A DNA stretch of 64,000 nucleotides, from the NCBI GenBank assembly GCA_009193035.1, contig SWDT01000204.1:1-64000 (forward strand). Reading direction: 5' to 3'. This document shows, piece after piece, positions 11,979-25,822 of this stretch (its first letter is position 1; every line of letters begins with the position of its first letter). The notes beneath the pieces are model-generated. The model saw only the letters and a program-made list of their open reading frames with translations, did not search any database and had not been told where the DNA came from. A program made the translations under genes and the position numbers. Source of the stretch: Halicephalobus mephisto. Lineage: Eukaryota > Nematoda > Chromadorea > Rhabditida > Panagrolaimidae.

Positions 11979-14900
11979 ATGTCTGCAGCAGTAGATGTAA
12001 GCCCAGCAGACCTTGATTGTCAGTTAGCAGCACTACTCGTGGATGTCGCCAAAACCTCTACTTCAACAACAACAGCACCTCCACCAGACCAGGCAGAAAG
12101 GAAATTTAAGTGCACTGAATGTTCAAAAGCTTTCAAGTTCAAGCATCACCTTAAGGAACACATCAGGATTCATTCCGGAGAAAAACCCTTCCAAGTTAGT
12201 TCATTCTTTTTTGAAGACATTATTTTGTCTGTTTTCTGGATTTTCGGAAAAACCTCTTAGGACTAGGTAATCTGCAGATGTAAGCTAGAGTGCTTCGGAA
12301 GAAGGCACTTGTCGCACCTGGTAGTTTTCGGCGGCGATCCTTTAAAGTATCTTCTTGGCTTTTGTTCACCTCCACGTAGCTTACGGTGGGCTGTTCCCCT
12401 AGCTTTGATGTAAACACAGTTTCCTTTGCCTGAGCTCGCGGCTTCAATCTAACATAAACCTTGCTAGCCTCTCGCGCTGCTCACCGGCGCTTACGACCAA
12501 CCCTCACTCGTTCTGCCTTGTTTATGGAAGGGCGTACACGACGAAAACTTTGCCGTAGGCAAAAGCAGGCATAAATAATTTCGAAAAGGCAGTCACAAAC
12601 TTTCTATTCCTTGATGAAGAAAGGAGGGCAAGAGCAATTTTCCTAAAGTAGTCCCACCTTTCTCTATGGTCTTATGACCACGGACAGACAGGGCACTACG
12701 GTAACAAAACAAAAACTGATTATATGGAGCTTGTCTAAATTGTTTATGTTATAAAGCCAGAACGGCTCACCTTTCACACCTCTCGATACGATCGCATCCA
12801 AACTTTGTCTAATTCGCCACAATCTGTAAATCGGCCCCATCGCTGATGCAACCAACCTCCAATTGGCAACAATTTACGGTTACGGGAGGGAAATTTGAGA
12901 AAGATGCCCCAAGCCCGGTAGAGTTGCGCTAATTTGTAAACTGTCTCTTGTCTCATTGCAGATGTTCGGGGATTTTGTTTGGTACACTAAATTGCCATGA
13001 ATCGAAAAGGAATTTGATCGTTTTCTTTGCTTGCTTGATTTTTCGCACATGTCCTTTTCTGGCTCTTGACATGATTGTCGTTCTCTCGACCGACCAAGTG
13101 GTCAGCAGACGGTCAATGACACCTGATCGTGTCTATCTGGATTTGCGGATTTAAGAATCCCTAATCGCTAGGTAAATAATGTCAGATCAAGAGGTACCGT
13201 GTTCATTTTGCTTAGTGGTTTGCCCGTAGGTGACCATGGCAACGAGTCTTCTTTCATTGGCTGTTGGCTATGTACCTTCCATTTAGTTGGTTCCTTCGAC
13301 AGCCAATAGATTTGTTTACATTATTTTATTATTCTATGGGTGTACTTTTATACAAAATGTGGAAATTTGCCTTAATAACCAAAAGCTGAGGCCAAAACAA
13401 CCTCAGCTGTGGATAATCATGCCACAAGTGCTCTTCTTTCCGGTTTGCTCGTTAATCAGACATACGAGCTCTGGAGACCTTTGCATGTATTCCAAGCAAT
13501 ATCCAATTAGTAGTAAACCTATTTTGGCCACTTTTCTTTCTACGGCTGTCTTCTTTTCTCATCTGCGCTGCTTTCCCCTCACATATGGGAGCTTCTTTCC
13601 CTTGCGCTCTCGTTGCCGGTAAGGCGACACATCTTGGCCAGGAGAGCCTCCTGAGCTCGAGGCTCCCCTGCTTCCGGCCATAAATGAATCCGCGGCGGCA
13701 GTGCGTTTTCATTCCTTTCTTCTCGGCAAAATGCCGGTGCTCATCTGCAGAGCTTTCCTCTCCTGAGCCTTGTTCGCGCACAATTTCTAGCTAGAGTGGG
13801 GACAGGAGAAGAAGAAGCAAGTCTTGCAAGGGGGAACCTTGATGTGCCTTCTGCTTTTTCCCTATCGCACCAAATTAGTGGCACCGGCGTACTGTGAAGA
13901 AAAGAAAGCAGCAACATTTGTGGCCGTGTTCAGCCAAGCTGGAGAAACAAAATTAAAGCCAGCTGGGGCACCGAATGAGTAAATCAACTTTTGGTTAGCG
14001 TTTGTCTCCCGTTTGACACGCGTGTCTTCAACTAAATCGTGTCCTGCAGTTGTATACCTCAATTTAACTCTTTTGGTGAAAGCAAGGCAAAAAATAAGCA
14101 GCGGAAGAAGAGACCGAACAAAGAAAACATTAGTGGATAAATAACCTTACGGATAACCCTTGTTCTTTTATGAAATCGAATGTTTTTCAGTGTCGTTTCT
14201 GCCATAAGCGGTTTTCCCATTCTGGATCATATTCATCACATATGAGCAGCAAAAAGTGTACCTTGGAGCATCAACAGCTTCTGAATCAGAATAATGCTCC
14301 GAGCAGCAGTGGATCCAACAACAACAGTTCAGCTCCATCGCCAAACAGTTTATTGTTCCCACCATTGATGGACCCTATGAACATGTGCCGAATCTTCCAA
14401 ACGACTCCCGCTATGGCTTATCCCGCTCTAATGGGCAATGTGTACGGGAACCTGTTCCAACAACAATTGCTTCAATTTCTAGCTTCTAACATGAATCAAG
14501 ATAACCCTCAGAACAATTTGCTGTCAATGCTGATGGCGATGAACGGGAACAACTTAGAGACTCCTCTCAAACGGGCCAAGACGGAGGAAGATGACAGTTC
14601 ATCTTCAACAATGGATTTCCTTGCCTTGATTAAATCTGAAATGCTCAAAAAGTCAAACATCAAAGAGGAAAGAGAATCTTCTATAGAAGTCGAGGACCAA
14701 GAAATGAAGCCAATTAAGGCGGAAATCAAAGCTGAAGAATCTGCTGATTGGAAACCTCTCAGGTCAAGATCGTTCTTAACAGATTCTCAAGTCAGTATTT
14801 TGTCTGCTCATTTCAAACGTAATCCGTTTCCGTCCAAATACGAGCTGTCTGCCCTTGCAGAACAAATTGGTGTCAACAAGAGAGTAGTACAGGTGATTTA

Positions 14901-17238
14901 TGTTCCTTTTTGAATTCTTATTATTGAATCCTTAGGGTGTCATAGGCATGGGTTGGAGCAGTAACGTTTTATAGTCAGTACAGAGTAAATCCTAGATCGT
15001 ATGATAGAGATATAGAGAAGTAAAATAAGAGACCCGAGAGAGTTTTTAGATCCTCTTTTATATCTTATTACGAACTGTAAGATATTGGGAGCTTAATCAA
15101 CTCTGAGATTATATTTGAATCCAACACTTACTATGCATTATATTTCCACTGTTCTCTGGTTTCTGAATTCCAAATAACCCAAAAAATATTAGGACAAAGA
15201 CATGCGACCTTTGTTTCATTTTGACTATTGTTCGAGGACTACCGTAATCCAGCTGTAAAGACCTGCACCTGACTAACTTGACTATAAACTTTGTGGAGCG
15301 ACAGCTGGATAAAATGAATCCACAAAAGTTACCTCATTAAAAAAAGGATTAAAAAATAAATAAACCTTGTTTTCAGGTCTGGTTCCAGAATATGCGAGCA
15401 AAAGAGCGGAGGAGTAACAGACTAAGTGCCATTTCTGATCGTCTTAGCAGAAATGCCTGGAGAATCAACAATGCTAATAGCAATTTAAAGTCTTCAATGG
15501 ATAATGGGGAATCTGCTTCAGAAGCACCTGCTGGACAGACAGGTGCCAGTGACGCGGCCTTGCAACTCATCTCAGCCTGGACTCAGGCATTGGAGGTTCG
15601 TTTTGCATTTAGATTTACTTCCTGCAGCGCTAAACGATTTTGCACTCGTGTCAATCGTCTTGATTCAATTTGCGTTGACGGGAATCTCCACCTGCTCCTA
15701 GTTGTGATCACTCAAAGTCGTTTACATCCGATGAGGAGTCTTTTTGAAAAATGACCGGAAAGCTGCGTTTCCCATTGTGATTTATGGATATCGAAAAAGA
15801 CAGGCAAAATAAGATACAGTCCTTTTAGAACGCTAATTTCAATTCTCCCAATAACCCCGAGTAACCTGATATTTTTGGAGGGGATAAAAAATTGCCGAGG
15901 TTCTGCCGAGTTTCACTTGGGATGAGAAAGTCGCAGGTTCTCGTTATTTTGCGTAATTACAGTTTCGAAAGTACCAACATGAAGTGTCCGTGCTTGACCC
16001 GTAAAAACATTCATCATCCTTTTTGGGCTTGTTAGAGACACCTGCATTGAACAGCATGAGACGGGAATTACAACGGTGTTGTCCAATATAGTAATTGGAC
16101 TAGGCCAGGATGAATGGCCGAGAGAGGCATAATCAAGCTCAAGTCCGGTTTCTCGGGTCAAGTCCGCGAAATTGCACTCGTCAATTTTCCATTCTCAAAC
16201 ACCTTTTATTTAATTGGGAAACAATGGAGACGGGAAATGATGAACGATTTTCAGAAGAATAAGACAACCTCAAGAGAGGGTTCTCCGGAAAAAGAGGGAT
16301 CTGAAGAAGTCGAGGAATCAGCCCTGGACCTGTCAGTCAGACCGGCTAGTAACTCCAGCGGCCACGGATCGATCCCTAGTGAATCTGTAGAAGAGACAGA
16401 GAGCGAATCATTCTGGAACACTTCCAATTTCCTCGGATTCGTTCAAAGGGAATGTGCCAATATTAAAGAGGTTCTGAAAAGAACGTCTGAGAATGGCCAC
16501 ACAGAAACCTCTTCCAGTCAAATGTCTCCATTGGAGAATCATGACACAGGAACAGATTCTGCTCACTCTGACGCGGGTCAATCTGAAATAAGTGGCTCAA
16601 TTTGGCCTTCCCCTAACAGTTTTCTTTCTCAATACTCCATGCTCGGAACAAATGGCCTTGCTGAACTTCAAAGAGCTTTGGAGTCTTCTGCTGATCCAGA
16701 TTTGATTTCCTCTGACCTTACTCCAAGCAAGAAGGTCCGTCAAAACTGGAGAGCCCATAAGCTCGAAGAAGATGGCGTATATGCTTGCGATCAATGCGAG
16801 AAGACTTTTGGAAAACAAAGCTCTCTAGCTCGGCACAAATACGAACACAGTGGTAAGTGCTTTTCTTCTAGAAAAAACCTGGTGTCCTCTAATTATTCCG
16901 ACTTTCGTTCGAAAGCCGGATTATGTTAATATGGCCCGAATGGAATATGCTTTTGACACCTTTTAGCGCAAAAAAAGTCTTCTCAAGTAACCGTAATTAC
17001 AGGCCAACGACCGTACAAATGCGACACTTGCGAGAAGGCCTTCAAACACAAACATCATTTGACTGAACATAAACGACTTCACACGGGGGATAAGCCATTC
17101 CAGGTATATTATTTATATAGTAATTCGTTGAGGACAAACTGATTTCAGTGTAACAAATGTTTGAAACGCTTCAGCCACAGCGGTAGTTATTCTCAGCATT
17201 TGAATCATCGTTATGCTTACTGCAAGCCTCCTCATTGA
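11979..17238 (+). CDS. zag-1: ZAG-1 / ZEB zinc-finger homeodomain transcriptional repressor
   Basis: Nuclear repressor that binds CACCTG-type E-boxes and controls neuronal fate and axon guidance. Six exons join in phase: 11979-12194, 14191-14892, 15377-15595, 16255-16852, 17003-17103 and 17149-17238 (641 aa; C. elegans ZAG-1 is about 600). N-terminal fingers lie at about 43-65 (C2H2) and 73-95 (C2HC), the homeodomain at about 262-321 (VWFQN in exon 3), and three C-terminal fingers at about 555-637. The second finger of each cluster shares the RFSHSGSYS signature of the ZEB family. ALDLSV at 402-407 matches the CtBP co-repressor motif PxDLS except for Ala for Pro. The N-terminus starting [13 protein letters not shown] is almost the C. 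elegans one. The 2.0-kb first intron and the flanks hold CACCTG sites that suggest autoregulation. Convergent with the receptor gene at 19.2 kb. Confidence 0.96.
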
Positions 17239-19208
17239 ATCCCCTTATTCCCGCCTTGCCAAGATAATTCAGGTGCTTTTGTGCAATCAGACCAAAAATT
17301 TTTAACTGTCGTCTTTCTCTGCAGGAGCAGCTTCCGATTGGTGCTTGTTTGTAATTAGAAATATTGTTACTCGATCGTCCACCTCTGAATCTACTGATCT
17401 CATTCACTTGCTAAATTATTCTTACATCGTGCATGAGGCGTTAGCCGGTGCATTTCTGAAATCCTCAAAAAATCGTGCTTACATTCCCATTGTTACTTTT
17501 GGGCTAAACTTCAACTAGTCCTCTTTGTGCATTGACTCAATGTTCTAGATAATTTTAAAATTACTCGTTCAAATAACTTCAATGGTGCTTGGATAAATTT
17601 GACTATCATGATGAAGATTTACTCTGAAGATACACTGGGAGCTTACGGTCATTAACCTTTCCAGGCGATTGACCACACCGTCAATACATCATTCAATTAA
17701 ATCCTTGCCATCTTTGTTCATCCCGAAATGAAAACGGAGCATCTTTCAAGGCGATTAACGGCACCTTGAGGTCCAATAAAGACGGATAGGCTTTGACTGG
17801 ATAGTTTCCGAGTCAGCGGTTTCTTTTCACTCTTAACGAAGCATGTTTTGCTTCTCCGGCAAATCGGACAATGGGGAATATCTATTTGAGAACAATGTAG
17901 AAGTTGACAATAAGTAAATAAACAGCCTGATTATGTCCCCCGAGATGGACAGTAGTATAAGTGATTCATTTTTGGGAATAACAAGACCTACGGGGTTTGT
18001 TCCGTTTACCCATAGTGGCAGGTTCCGTAGTTTTTATGATATTGAGAATAGTCAATTCAAAAAGACTAGCTGGAATAGAAAAAGTTTATCACGAAATTAG
18101 CAGTAGAAATAAAACAGAAATTGAAATAAAAAACTTCAACGGAAGAAACAATTTCAACATTAAGAAAATTAAATACGTCACTTAAGCCAGCTTTGTCCTT
18201 TATTATAAGTTACAAGCCAGCGCAAGTTGCATTTCCTATTCTCATACTTTTTTGAACCTTTTACATAATAATAATTTGTAAATATGGCTTTACACATAGG
18301 ACAATAATAATAGTTAAGCACAGCCAGTTCTTTTTATAAATTCTTAAAAATATACTGCTTGCTTTTATATTGCTATCTTTCCTTATTACTGTATAATACC
18401 CCTTGGAAGACAGTTCTCGAAATACAAATATGGATTTATTCAAGCTTCTGTGGAAGATGGATAAAATACTTAAACAGATTGTACAACATTTCAATCTTTT
18501 TGAAATTGAAGTCATACAACTTTTTCATTACAGTGTCTAAAAGACAAAAGAAAATTCAAGCTTTTTCTATCGAAAAGGAAGATTGATACTTAGAACTGCA
18601 GTCAATGCTGAATTTCAATCCAAATAGATCAGGTATCTTCGTACTGTTAATATCATTTCAAAGACTATTATAAATGTAATTAGACAATTTTTATATATTC
18701 ATAGAGAAAAACTGAAGAAGAAACCCAAAATAACGTTTGATCAAGTACAAAAACAATTAAAATTTGGAAGAATCAACATGAATCAAGATTGCAAGAAGGT
18801 TATTTTTCAGGTATAGTTTTTATAGATTAATTTCCAATATTTAGATAGTGTTTTCCAATGAAAAAGTTAGATAAACCGGATGAATGTTATTATTATTATC
18901 ACGATCTTTGAGATGAAATTTATCTTTCTAAATGGAATTTCAGTGAAGATTCGATCATGACTTGAATTGCGTTTTCAAATGCCAAGTATTCATATATATC
19001 TAATTGAATAAGAGTACTTTTAGTTTTTAGTTTTAGATTGTATTTTTTAAAATGCAGGTGAAGGAGTTTCATGGTAAAGAAGTACTTTACTTTTTTTTCA
19101 CATTAATATATTACTCATCTCATTCGTGTCCACCACACAATAGTAGTCCAAGAGAGCTTGTAAATCTTTGTTCAGATCTCTGTAGAATCTATAATATTTA
19201 TTTAGAGG
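17239..19208. other. Convergent intergenic region
   Basis: Holds the 3' UTRs of zag-1 (+) and the glutamate receptor gene (-). A CAGGTG site lies at 17270. Only AT-rich sequence with short, unsupported ORFs is seen. Confidence 0.5.
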
Positions 19209-22200
19209 TCACAGATTACAGAAAAGTGTCTTGAGCAGTACTGGTGATGCTTGGACTGGGTTGAGAAGAGCTTTTATGTGAGTTTTTACGTTTCTGATCA
19301 GCGAGTAATGCAGTATACTGCGTGGCGCCAGGACCATCATCCTGGGCACGAAGAGTTGAACGATGACTGGAGTTGCGGAAGCTGAAATCAACATTAATTT
19401 AGTAACATCTCCAGCCAAAGCACCTAACCTTTTCCGTAACATGTACTCGCCGTCTTGCTTACGAACATTCTTGTGTTTCTCAAATAAGATAATCCACAAT
19501 TTAGGGGAAAATATACAAATAAGTGCGACATTTGCTGACATTGATATTGATATGCAGAGGGAAGTGGTTTGAATCTAAAAGTGCATTATCTATGTCAAAA
19601 CGTGATATTTAACTTACTTGGAACTCGTTTCCCGTCCCAAAGAAGAAAAATATCCAGGAAACCCAAACGACGCAAGTAGTGTACATACTGAACCCGATGA
19701 ATTTTGTCTCATTGAAATTTTCTGGGACTTTCCGTGTCTTAATCGCATAAAAAGTACACAAAACAATGAGAACAGCATCATAAGTGAGAGAATAGAGGAA
19801 ATGGTGATCTGGCACATTGCAAGTGAGGACTACTTGATCTCTTGTTGGATAATCATGTCTGGTTCCTGGGGGTACGATCAGAAGCCATAGAAGTGATCCA
19901 AAGAGCTGAATACCTGCCAATAGAGCTGTGAGGAAGATCTGACTCATGGGAGAGATGCACATAGGTCTCTGAGCAGATCGGGTAGCCTGAGAAAAAATTC
20001 GATAGATCCTATTGGTTTTCACCAACATGGCAGAATAGAGACAAGAGAAAGCGAATCCGATTCCACTTCTTTTGATAGCGCAGACAAGAGTTGTGGGAGG
20101 AGAAATCAGAACAAATGTCATAGCATAACACATGATCATGGAGACGAGCAAGATGTAAGAGAGTTCTCTGCCAGAGGCCTTGACCACTGGAGTCTCATTG
20201 TAGCTAAAATCGACTTTTACTTGAAGTGGGGTAATGAGGAACTTACATGATGTAAACAGCAATCACGGATAATGTAGCCAAAATCCCAATAACGGCGAAA
20301 ATGGCAGGGACAATGCTATACCAAGAAGACCACCTCATATGCTTCAACTCCTTCTCGGCTAAATTATAGCAACCTTTCCTATCAGCCGTTGGCCACATTC
20401 CTTCACCACAATCAACGCAGGTTGTTTCATTAGCTAAGTATTCATAGTTTTCACACTTTCCACAAGCCCAGCAACAGACCTCATCAGCTTTGATCAATTG
20501 CTTACGGTAGCCGAGAGCACAAGGCATACTGCATTTCGAAATGGGGATTTGGCCGTCCTCACCCGGTAGATTCCAAAACATGAGTCGTTCATTGATGACC
20601 AGCCTCTGCTCCGACCAGCTACCGATTTCGACATAGTCGCCACGGTCAGAATCACTGGCTTTTTGCTTACTAGATGGTTGGTAGTTGAGGATAGTGTAAT
20701 GAGCAGGACCGTCACCTTGGGGAGAGAAATGAACGTTTTTCCCCACGAGATCTAAATTGGATATTTGAGAAAATTAAAAATAAGAAGTAAAACCTTCAAA
20801 TTTGACGTTTAGTAGATATTTTTTGTAAAATACATCCCCATCTATATGCCTCATTGCAGTACACACTTCAGGCAATCTGGCATTTCTGGCGATCCAAGAA
20901 GTTTCAATTGTGTCGTTGGGACAAACATCCATCTTCAGCTTCTGAAGAGCGTGAGCAATCGCATAAACTGCTTCGATAACGAATTGGACTTTGTCGTCAG
21001 GTGAGAAATTCTCTGTGGATTGTCTTTGAGATTCACACCTATTCATCGTCGACTTTTCAGGTAAGTCGAATTCGCAGTTAAATTTGTGTTCCCACAGCTC
21101 TCTCAACCATTTATTTCTTTCGAATTTCTCATTCCCTGGATGCAAAGATAAGAAGTATTCTTCGAAAGACGGGACTCTCTGAGATTCTAGCATCAGTACA
21201 ATCGCCCCTTCTGCCGATAGTTTTCTAATCCCTACTGTATATGCATCATTGTTTCGATCCCAACCTTCACTAGCCAACCAGATTATCTTCTTTGGCTTTT
21301 TTCTCGTGGTTGCTGACTTCATTCTTTCTGCCGTTCTTTCCATCAGATCAGGAATGTACTCCGTACCAACGAACAAAACAACAACACGAGCTCCAACTTT
21401 TTTATCCGGTTGTAACCTAAAGTTGTTTTTACCTCCGATAAAAATACAACACCTACTTTTTCACGAGGTTGTCGACAGATTCTGTTAATGCTTCGCGTTT
21501 CATCGAGATCCGTTCCTCGATGGCGATGCAGATATTGACTCTTCTTGCTTCTTTCTTGAAGGCATCAGCTCCCAGTTCTCCGTATTCATCTGCTGAGTAA
21601 ACTAAAGAAATATAAGTCCAGTTGAAATGTCTGGCGATGTCGATCATGGCACGTGCTTGATAATTGTCACTGGGAACTGTTCTTGCAAAATACTCGAATC
21701 GACTCTTGTCGCTAAGATCAGCATTAGTACTTGCTGGGGATACTTGTACTATCCGAAATAGTCGTAGTAAATTAGCTATCTGAACAGTTACTGAACTATA
21801 ACTAGCCCCAACGACTGCCACTACATTTTTCTTCGGAGTGTACTTTATCTCCGGTTGTTTCCCATCTGCACATTGAAATTCTGAGACATCTGACGAACCT
21901 ATCATATCTCTTACGAAATCAAGACTTTGATTCAGAGCATATGCAGGGTTTGAGCACGAATCCAATATTAAAGCGCCCTAAGTGGTACAAAGTTAATTTC
22001 GTCTGATATGCAGTAGAACTTACAAGCTTGTACCCTCTAAGGAACTCAGTTTGAGCATTAATCATATCCAAAGCATATAACATAGCTTCTACCCTGTGTA
22101 TTCCCCTGAAAATGGGAGTTAAAGAGGATAATAACCAACTATAAGAACCTTGTCTCAAATATTTCCCCACAAGGAGGACCTCCAGGTATGTTGGATTTTG

Positions 22201-22418
22201 CATGAACTGGAAAGACACCTCCGATAATTAAATCCCCAGGGATCCTCAGTTGTCGAACGTGATTTTGTGATAGTAGAAAGTTGGAATCTTCAATCGTCTG
22301 GAAATCGCAAAGTAGTGTTGTTTTTACACTTTCTCTCATAAAATAGAAAAAAACCGACCTGTGCTAAGACATTTATATTGGCAATAATTTGAGTTGCCAT
22401 TGTTATGAGGGAATACAT
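19209..22418 (-). CDS. mgl: Metabotropic glutamate receptor (class C GPCR, MGL family)
   Basis: Plasma-membrane receptor for glutamate acting through G proteins. Eight exons join in phase: 22359-22418, 22149-22297, 22024-22105, 21457-21977, 20794-21416, 20247-20751, 19618-20203 and 19209-19574 (963 aa). In order they encode a short hydrophobic N-terminus, a Venus-flytrap ligand domain (IGGVFPVH near its start; GASYSSVTVQIA and SPASTNADLSD in the amino-acid binding region), a cysteine-rich domain (CCWACGKCENYEY), then seven membrane segments. Family hallmarks are KASGRELSYILL before TM2, KTNRIYRIF at the second intracellular loop, and CISISMSANVAL to FSPKLWIILF in TM7. The tail after TM7 is about 85 aa. 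The position next to zag-1 and gon-1 suggests the mgl-3 orthologue, but subtype was not established. The first exon is the least certain part. Confidence 0.93.
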
Positions 22419-25400
22419 CTTGACTATCGGGCTTACTGAATGACCGGACACGTGCTAAGCCTTACTTAAACCTAATTCTCCTGAAGCCGATGAACAAACA
22501 AAGTAGTAAATGAGCCGACAACCTGGTAATTAGACAAATATCGCTGAACAAAAAGTCAGCAAACGTCTCTTCAAACAGCTTCCAACATTTTGCAGCTATG
22601 TAGGAAAATACATTATTATTATCGCAGGATGACTGCTTTGTCAATTGACGGATTGGAAACATAAATATGATAAATACTACGTTGACAACATTGGGTGCCT
22701 CTCTATCAAAGGCTATACGCTAAAGCAATGAATATGAAAGTTGGTTCTTCACAAACACGTCCGGGAGGTAATGAGGAAACTCGATGCGGGGTTGACTCCT
22801 TTATTCTCAAGTTTAAAAATCACAGCAGGTAACTAGAATAGAATATAATTTCCTATTCTTGACAAACCTAGAACAAAAGAAATCCGAATAAAGGAGTTGA
22901 TGATTCTAAAATACATCAAACCTCCGAAATCTAAGAATAGCTCAGAAATCGAAAGTCAAGAGTAAAAACGAGTTGGAAAATGCAATCAAGACAAGACTGT
23001 ATCAGTGAAGCAAATCTAAAGAAATTTGGTCAATATCTGGAAATAAACATGGCTAAAATTGGGAATTGAAATGCCTGGACAATTGGCTGTTAGCAAACAA
23101 TTTTTAGAAATCGGATATGCGCGGACCTCGTTTTCTAGAAGAGGTGCCCTATTCGACACTATGAGCACACGTGCCATGAAAAACTTGGCCCAGTCAAAGT
23201 GTGGACAGCTCGCCAAATTCCTGAAATTCCTAAGCTCGGCACTAGGCCTTCTAAGATGTCCTTGTCTTTACTTTGTCTTTAGTTGCAGGCTGAACTTTGT
23301 CTACGTCTTGAAATCCAGATAAGCCGAAAACAAAGCTGCTCAGAAGCAAATCAAAATCGCAGTAGTAGAAGGAAGGAAGGGACGAGGTTCCTATGCGCGG
23401 CGCGATAATTTGTTCATCCTAAGAAGAAGCAGAGGAAACAGGGCAAAGGAGAGAATTGCGTGACGCGATTTTACTTTTCTAGACTCAAAAGTTAAACTTT
23501 AGCAACTTGAATAGACTACTTTAGAACAGCACGTCTGTTAAGTTCGCATTTTAACTATTTTTAATCGCGAAAATAAGTAAAGGACAATGTGAGTCTGCTC
23601 GTCAAAAAGACGACAAACCGGGAAAACATTAAAAATTACAATCTAGTAATAGGTTGAGTTGTTTCGGATGAAGGGCTATGCCATCTTCGTTTTTTTCATG
23701 AAAATGAGCCCCATTGAAGCTAATTTAAGAATACACTTTAATGTGGAGCAATCTGCGTATTGCGCATATGTTGTACTTGCTTTATATGAATAGCTGCAGG
23801 CTTTTCACAAAAAATTTTGAATAAACACCAAAATGGATAACGAAAATCCGTTTACTATTGAATGGGTGAAATTTCGTTAACAGAACGGGGAGTTGAATGA
23901 CTATTACAAGTTCGAAGTAACTTTAAAGTACAATTAAGTGCTGGACTACCTGTTTCTTGTTCAGAAAGACAAGGTCAAAAGCCAACATTTACTTAATCTC
24001 GAGAAGAGCTCCCGCAGACTGCCTCCAGTAACCGGCATTTAAACACCCTATGTAACGTTGGCTGTCGGACTCTTATGGGAAATCTTGTTAGCATAACTTC
24101 AACACGCGTACCGAGTGATAATCGTTTTACAATTTTTAATGTTAAAAAGAATTATGCAATATCAGAGGACTGTGATCAGATGTTGAAAGTCAAAAAGGAA
24201 AAATAAAAAAATTGGCTTTCGTATCAATTGCAAAGTTTCGTTTGACGGAAATGAATATTTAATTTCATCTAAAATCGCTAATAAAAATGAAGAAAAAAAT
24301 ATGCTTCTGGAATTGGTTATATTAGCCAAACGGAAGTCTAACTCTATTTTCACATATAATCATAATTAAAAACAGAAAACCTATTATTCCTTATGATTTT
24401 CATTATATTTCCTTGTTGACTTAAGAAATCAACACTACTTTGGACTCAGAAGGATAAAACCGCAGAAGAAAATCGGATCCCGTTGTCCAGGAAGAGCAGC
24501 AACAGACTGTTGGCGTGGATGCCAAAAGTGAGCGACGTTTAACTTTGTTGAAAAAAGAGACTCGGAAGAAGGAAAACAATGGAAAATTTCTAGGCTTACA
24601 AATATTTGGTTCCGTTAAAAAAATTATGTCCTGTCGTCACTCGCAGTCTTTAAAAAGGCATTAATGCCGAGAATGATCTCTGGAGATTCATTTGCGAACT
24701 TGAAAATAATATTGAGAGTTAATCACAATTACAGCAAAACATGGTATTACTCATTATTGTGACTGTAGTGCTGCCACAAAATATAAATATGAAGAAACTT
24801 TTCAAAGACTTTGATGTACACCCAGCGTGGGAACATTTCCCAGATTTTTTTATATCTTCTGGCGGCGTTGTTTGCCGTCTTTATCTCAACTTCCACTGAA
24901 TCTAAGCTTTTTCACAAAACATAAATAGTCAAAAGTAGTATTTTTGTGCTGACCACGTCATGTGGGAAAGGTTTATAAATATGCATTGGGAATTTTCGGG
25001 AATAATTTTCTTAAAAACTGTAGAGCCATATGATTAATTCTGCAGAAACCTGGATTAGTCGGTGTAGAAAAGTCCTGGAATTCATTTCTATGTTTTATCT
25101 GTTCACCAATGTTTACAAGGAAATATGAAATGAAATCCTATTATAAAATCCCTGTAAACTATGAAGAACTTAGTTGCTCTCAGTAAGAAGAAAATTGTCC
25201 GTAACAGCAAAGGGAGAATTATTATATCCCGAGAGAGTTCATAATTAGAATTATTTTCCCTATTTTCTACTATTATTGAACACGTGTTTATTGTGAGGTA
25301 AATTTGTTATGATGAAAATTGTGTTGATTGAGCTCTGGAGAAAATAAGGGATCTGTCAATGATCAAGATGTTTTTTCTTGGTCATACTACAGGGATTAAA

Positions 25401-25822
25401 GTACAATCATTAATAGTAGATGAGATTAATGATTAAAATACTCTTTGATCACAAACTTCTTATCAGTCACTAACTACAATTGTATAATCTGGAAAAAGGT
25501 GATAATACTTATTGATCTCTGTTGAAAGACAGTTCATTTATGTCTAATAGGACAAATATTTTGACAAGAACCATTAAGTTATGACAACCAGGAAGTTATT
25601 AAAGTTTCTAATCACAGACACAACTGGTGCCTCTTCCTACGCTAAGTCTCGTGAGCTTCTGTTTGTGTCAATCCTCTTCTTCGTTGTTCCCGCCTTATCA
25701 GTGAAGTCAACACTGTTTTGATAGTGCACAGGAGGCAAGCCAACTGATCATAAGCACACGACGGACATTAATTTACATTTTCATATAGTCAGCCAGTTCT
25801 TTCTAGAACATTTCATAGATAC
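22419..25822. other. Intergenic region between divergent genes
   Basis: About 3.4 kb between the receptor (-) and HPS1-like (+) start codons, presumably holding both promoters. ORFs here are short and without family features. Confidence 0.5.
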
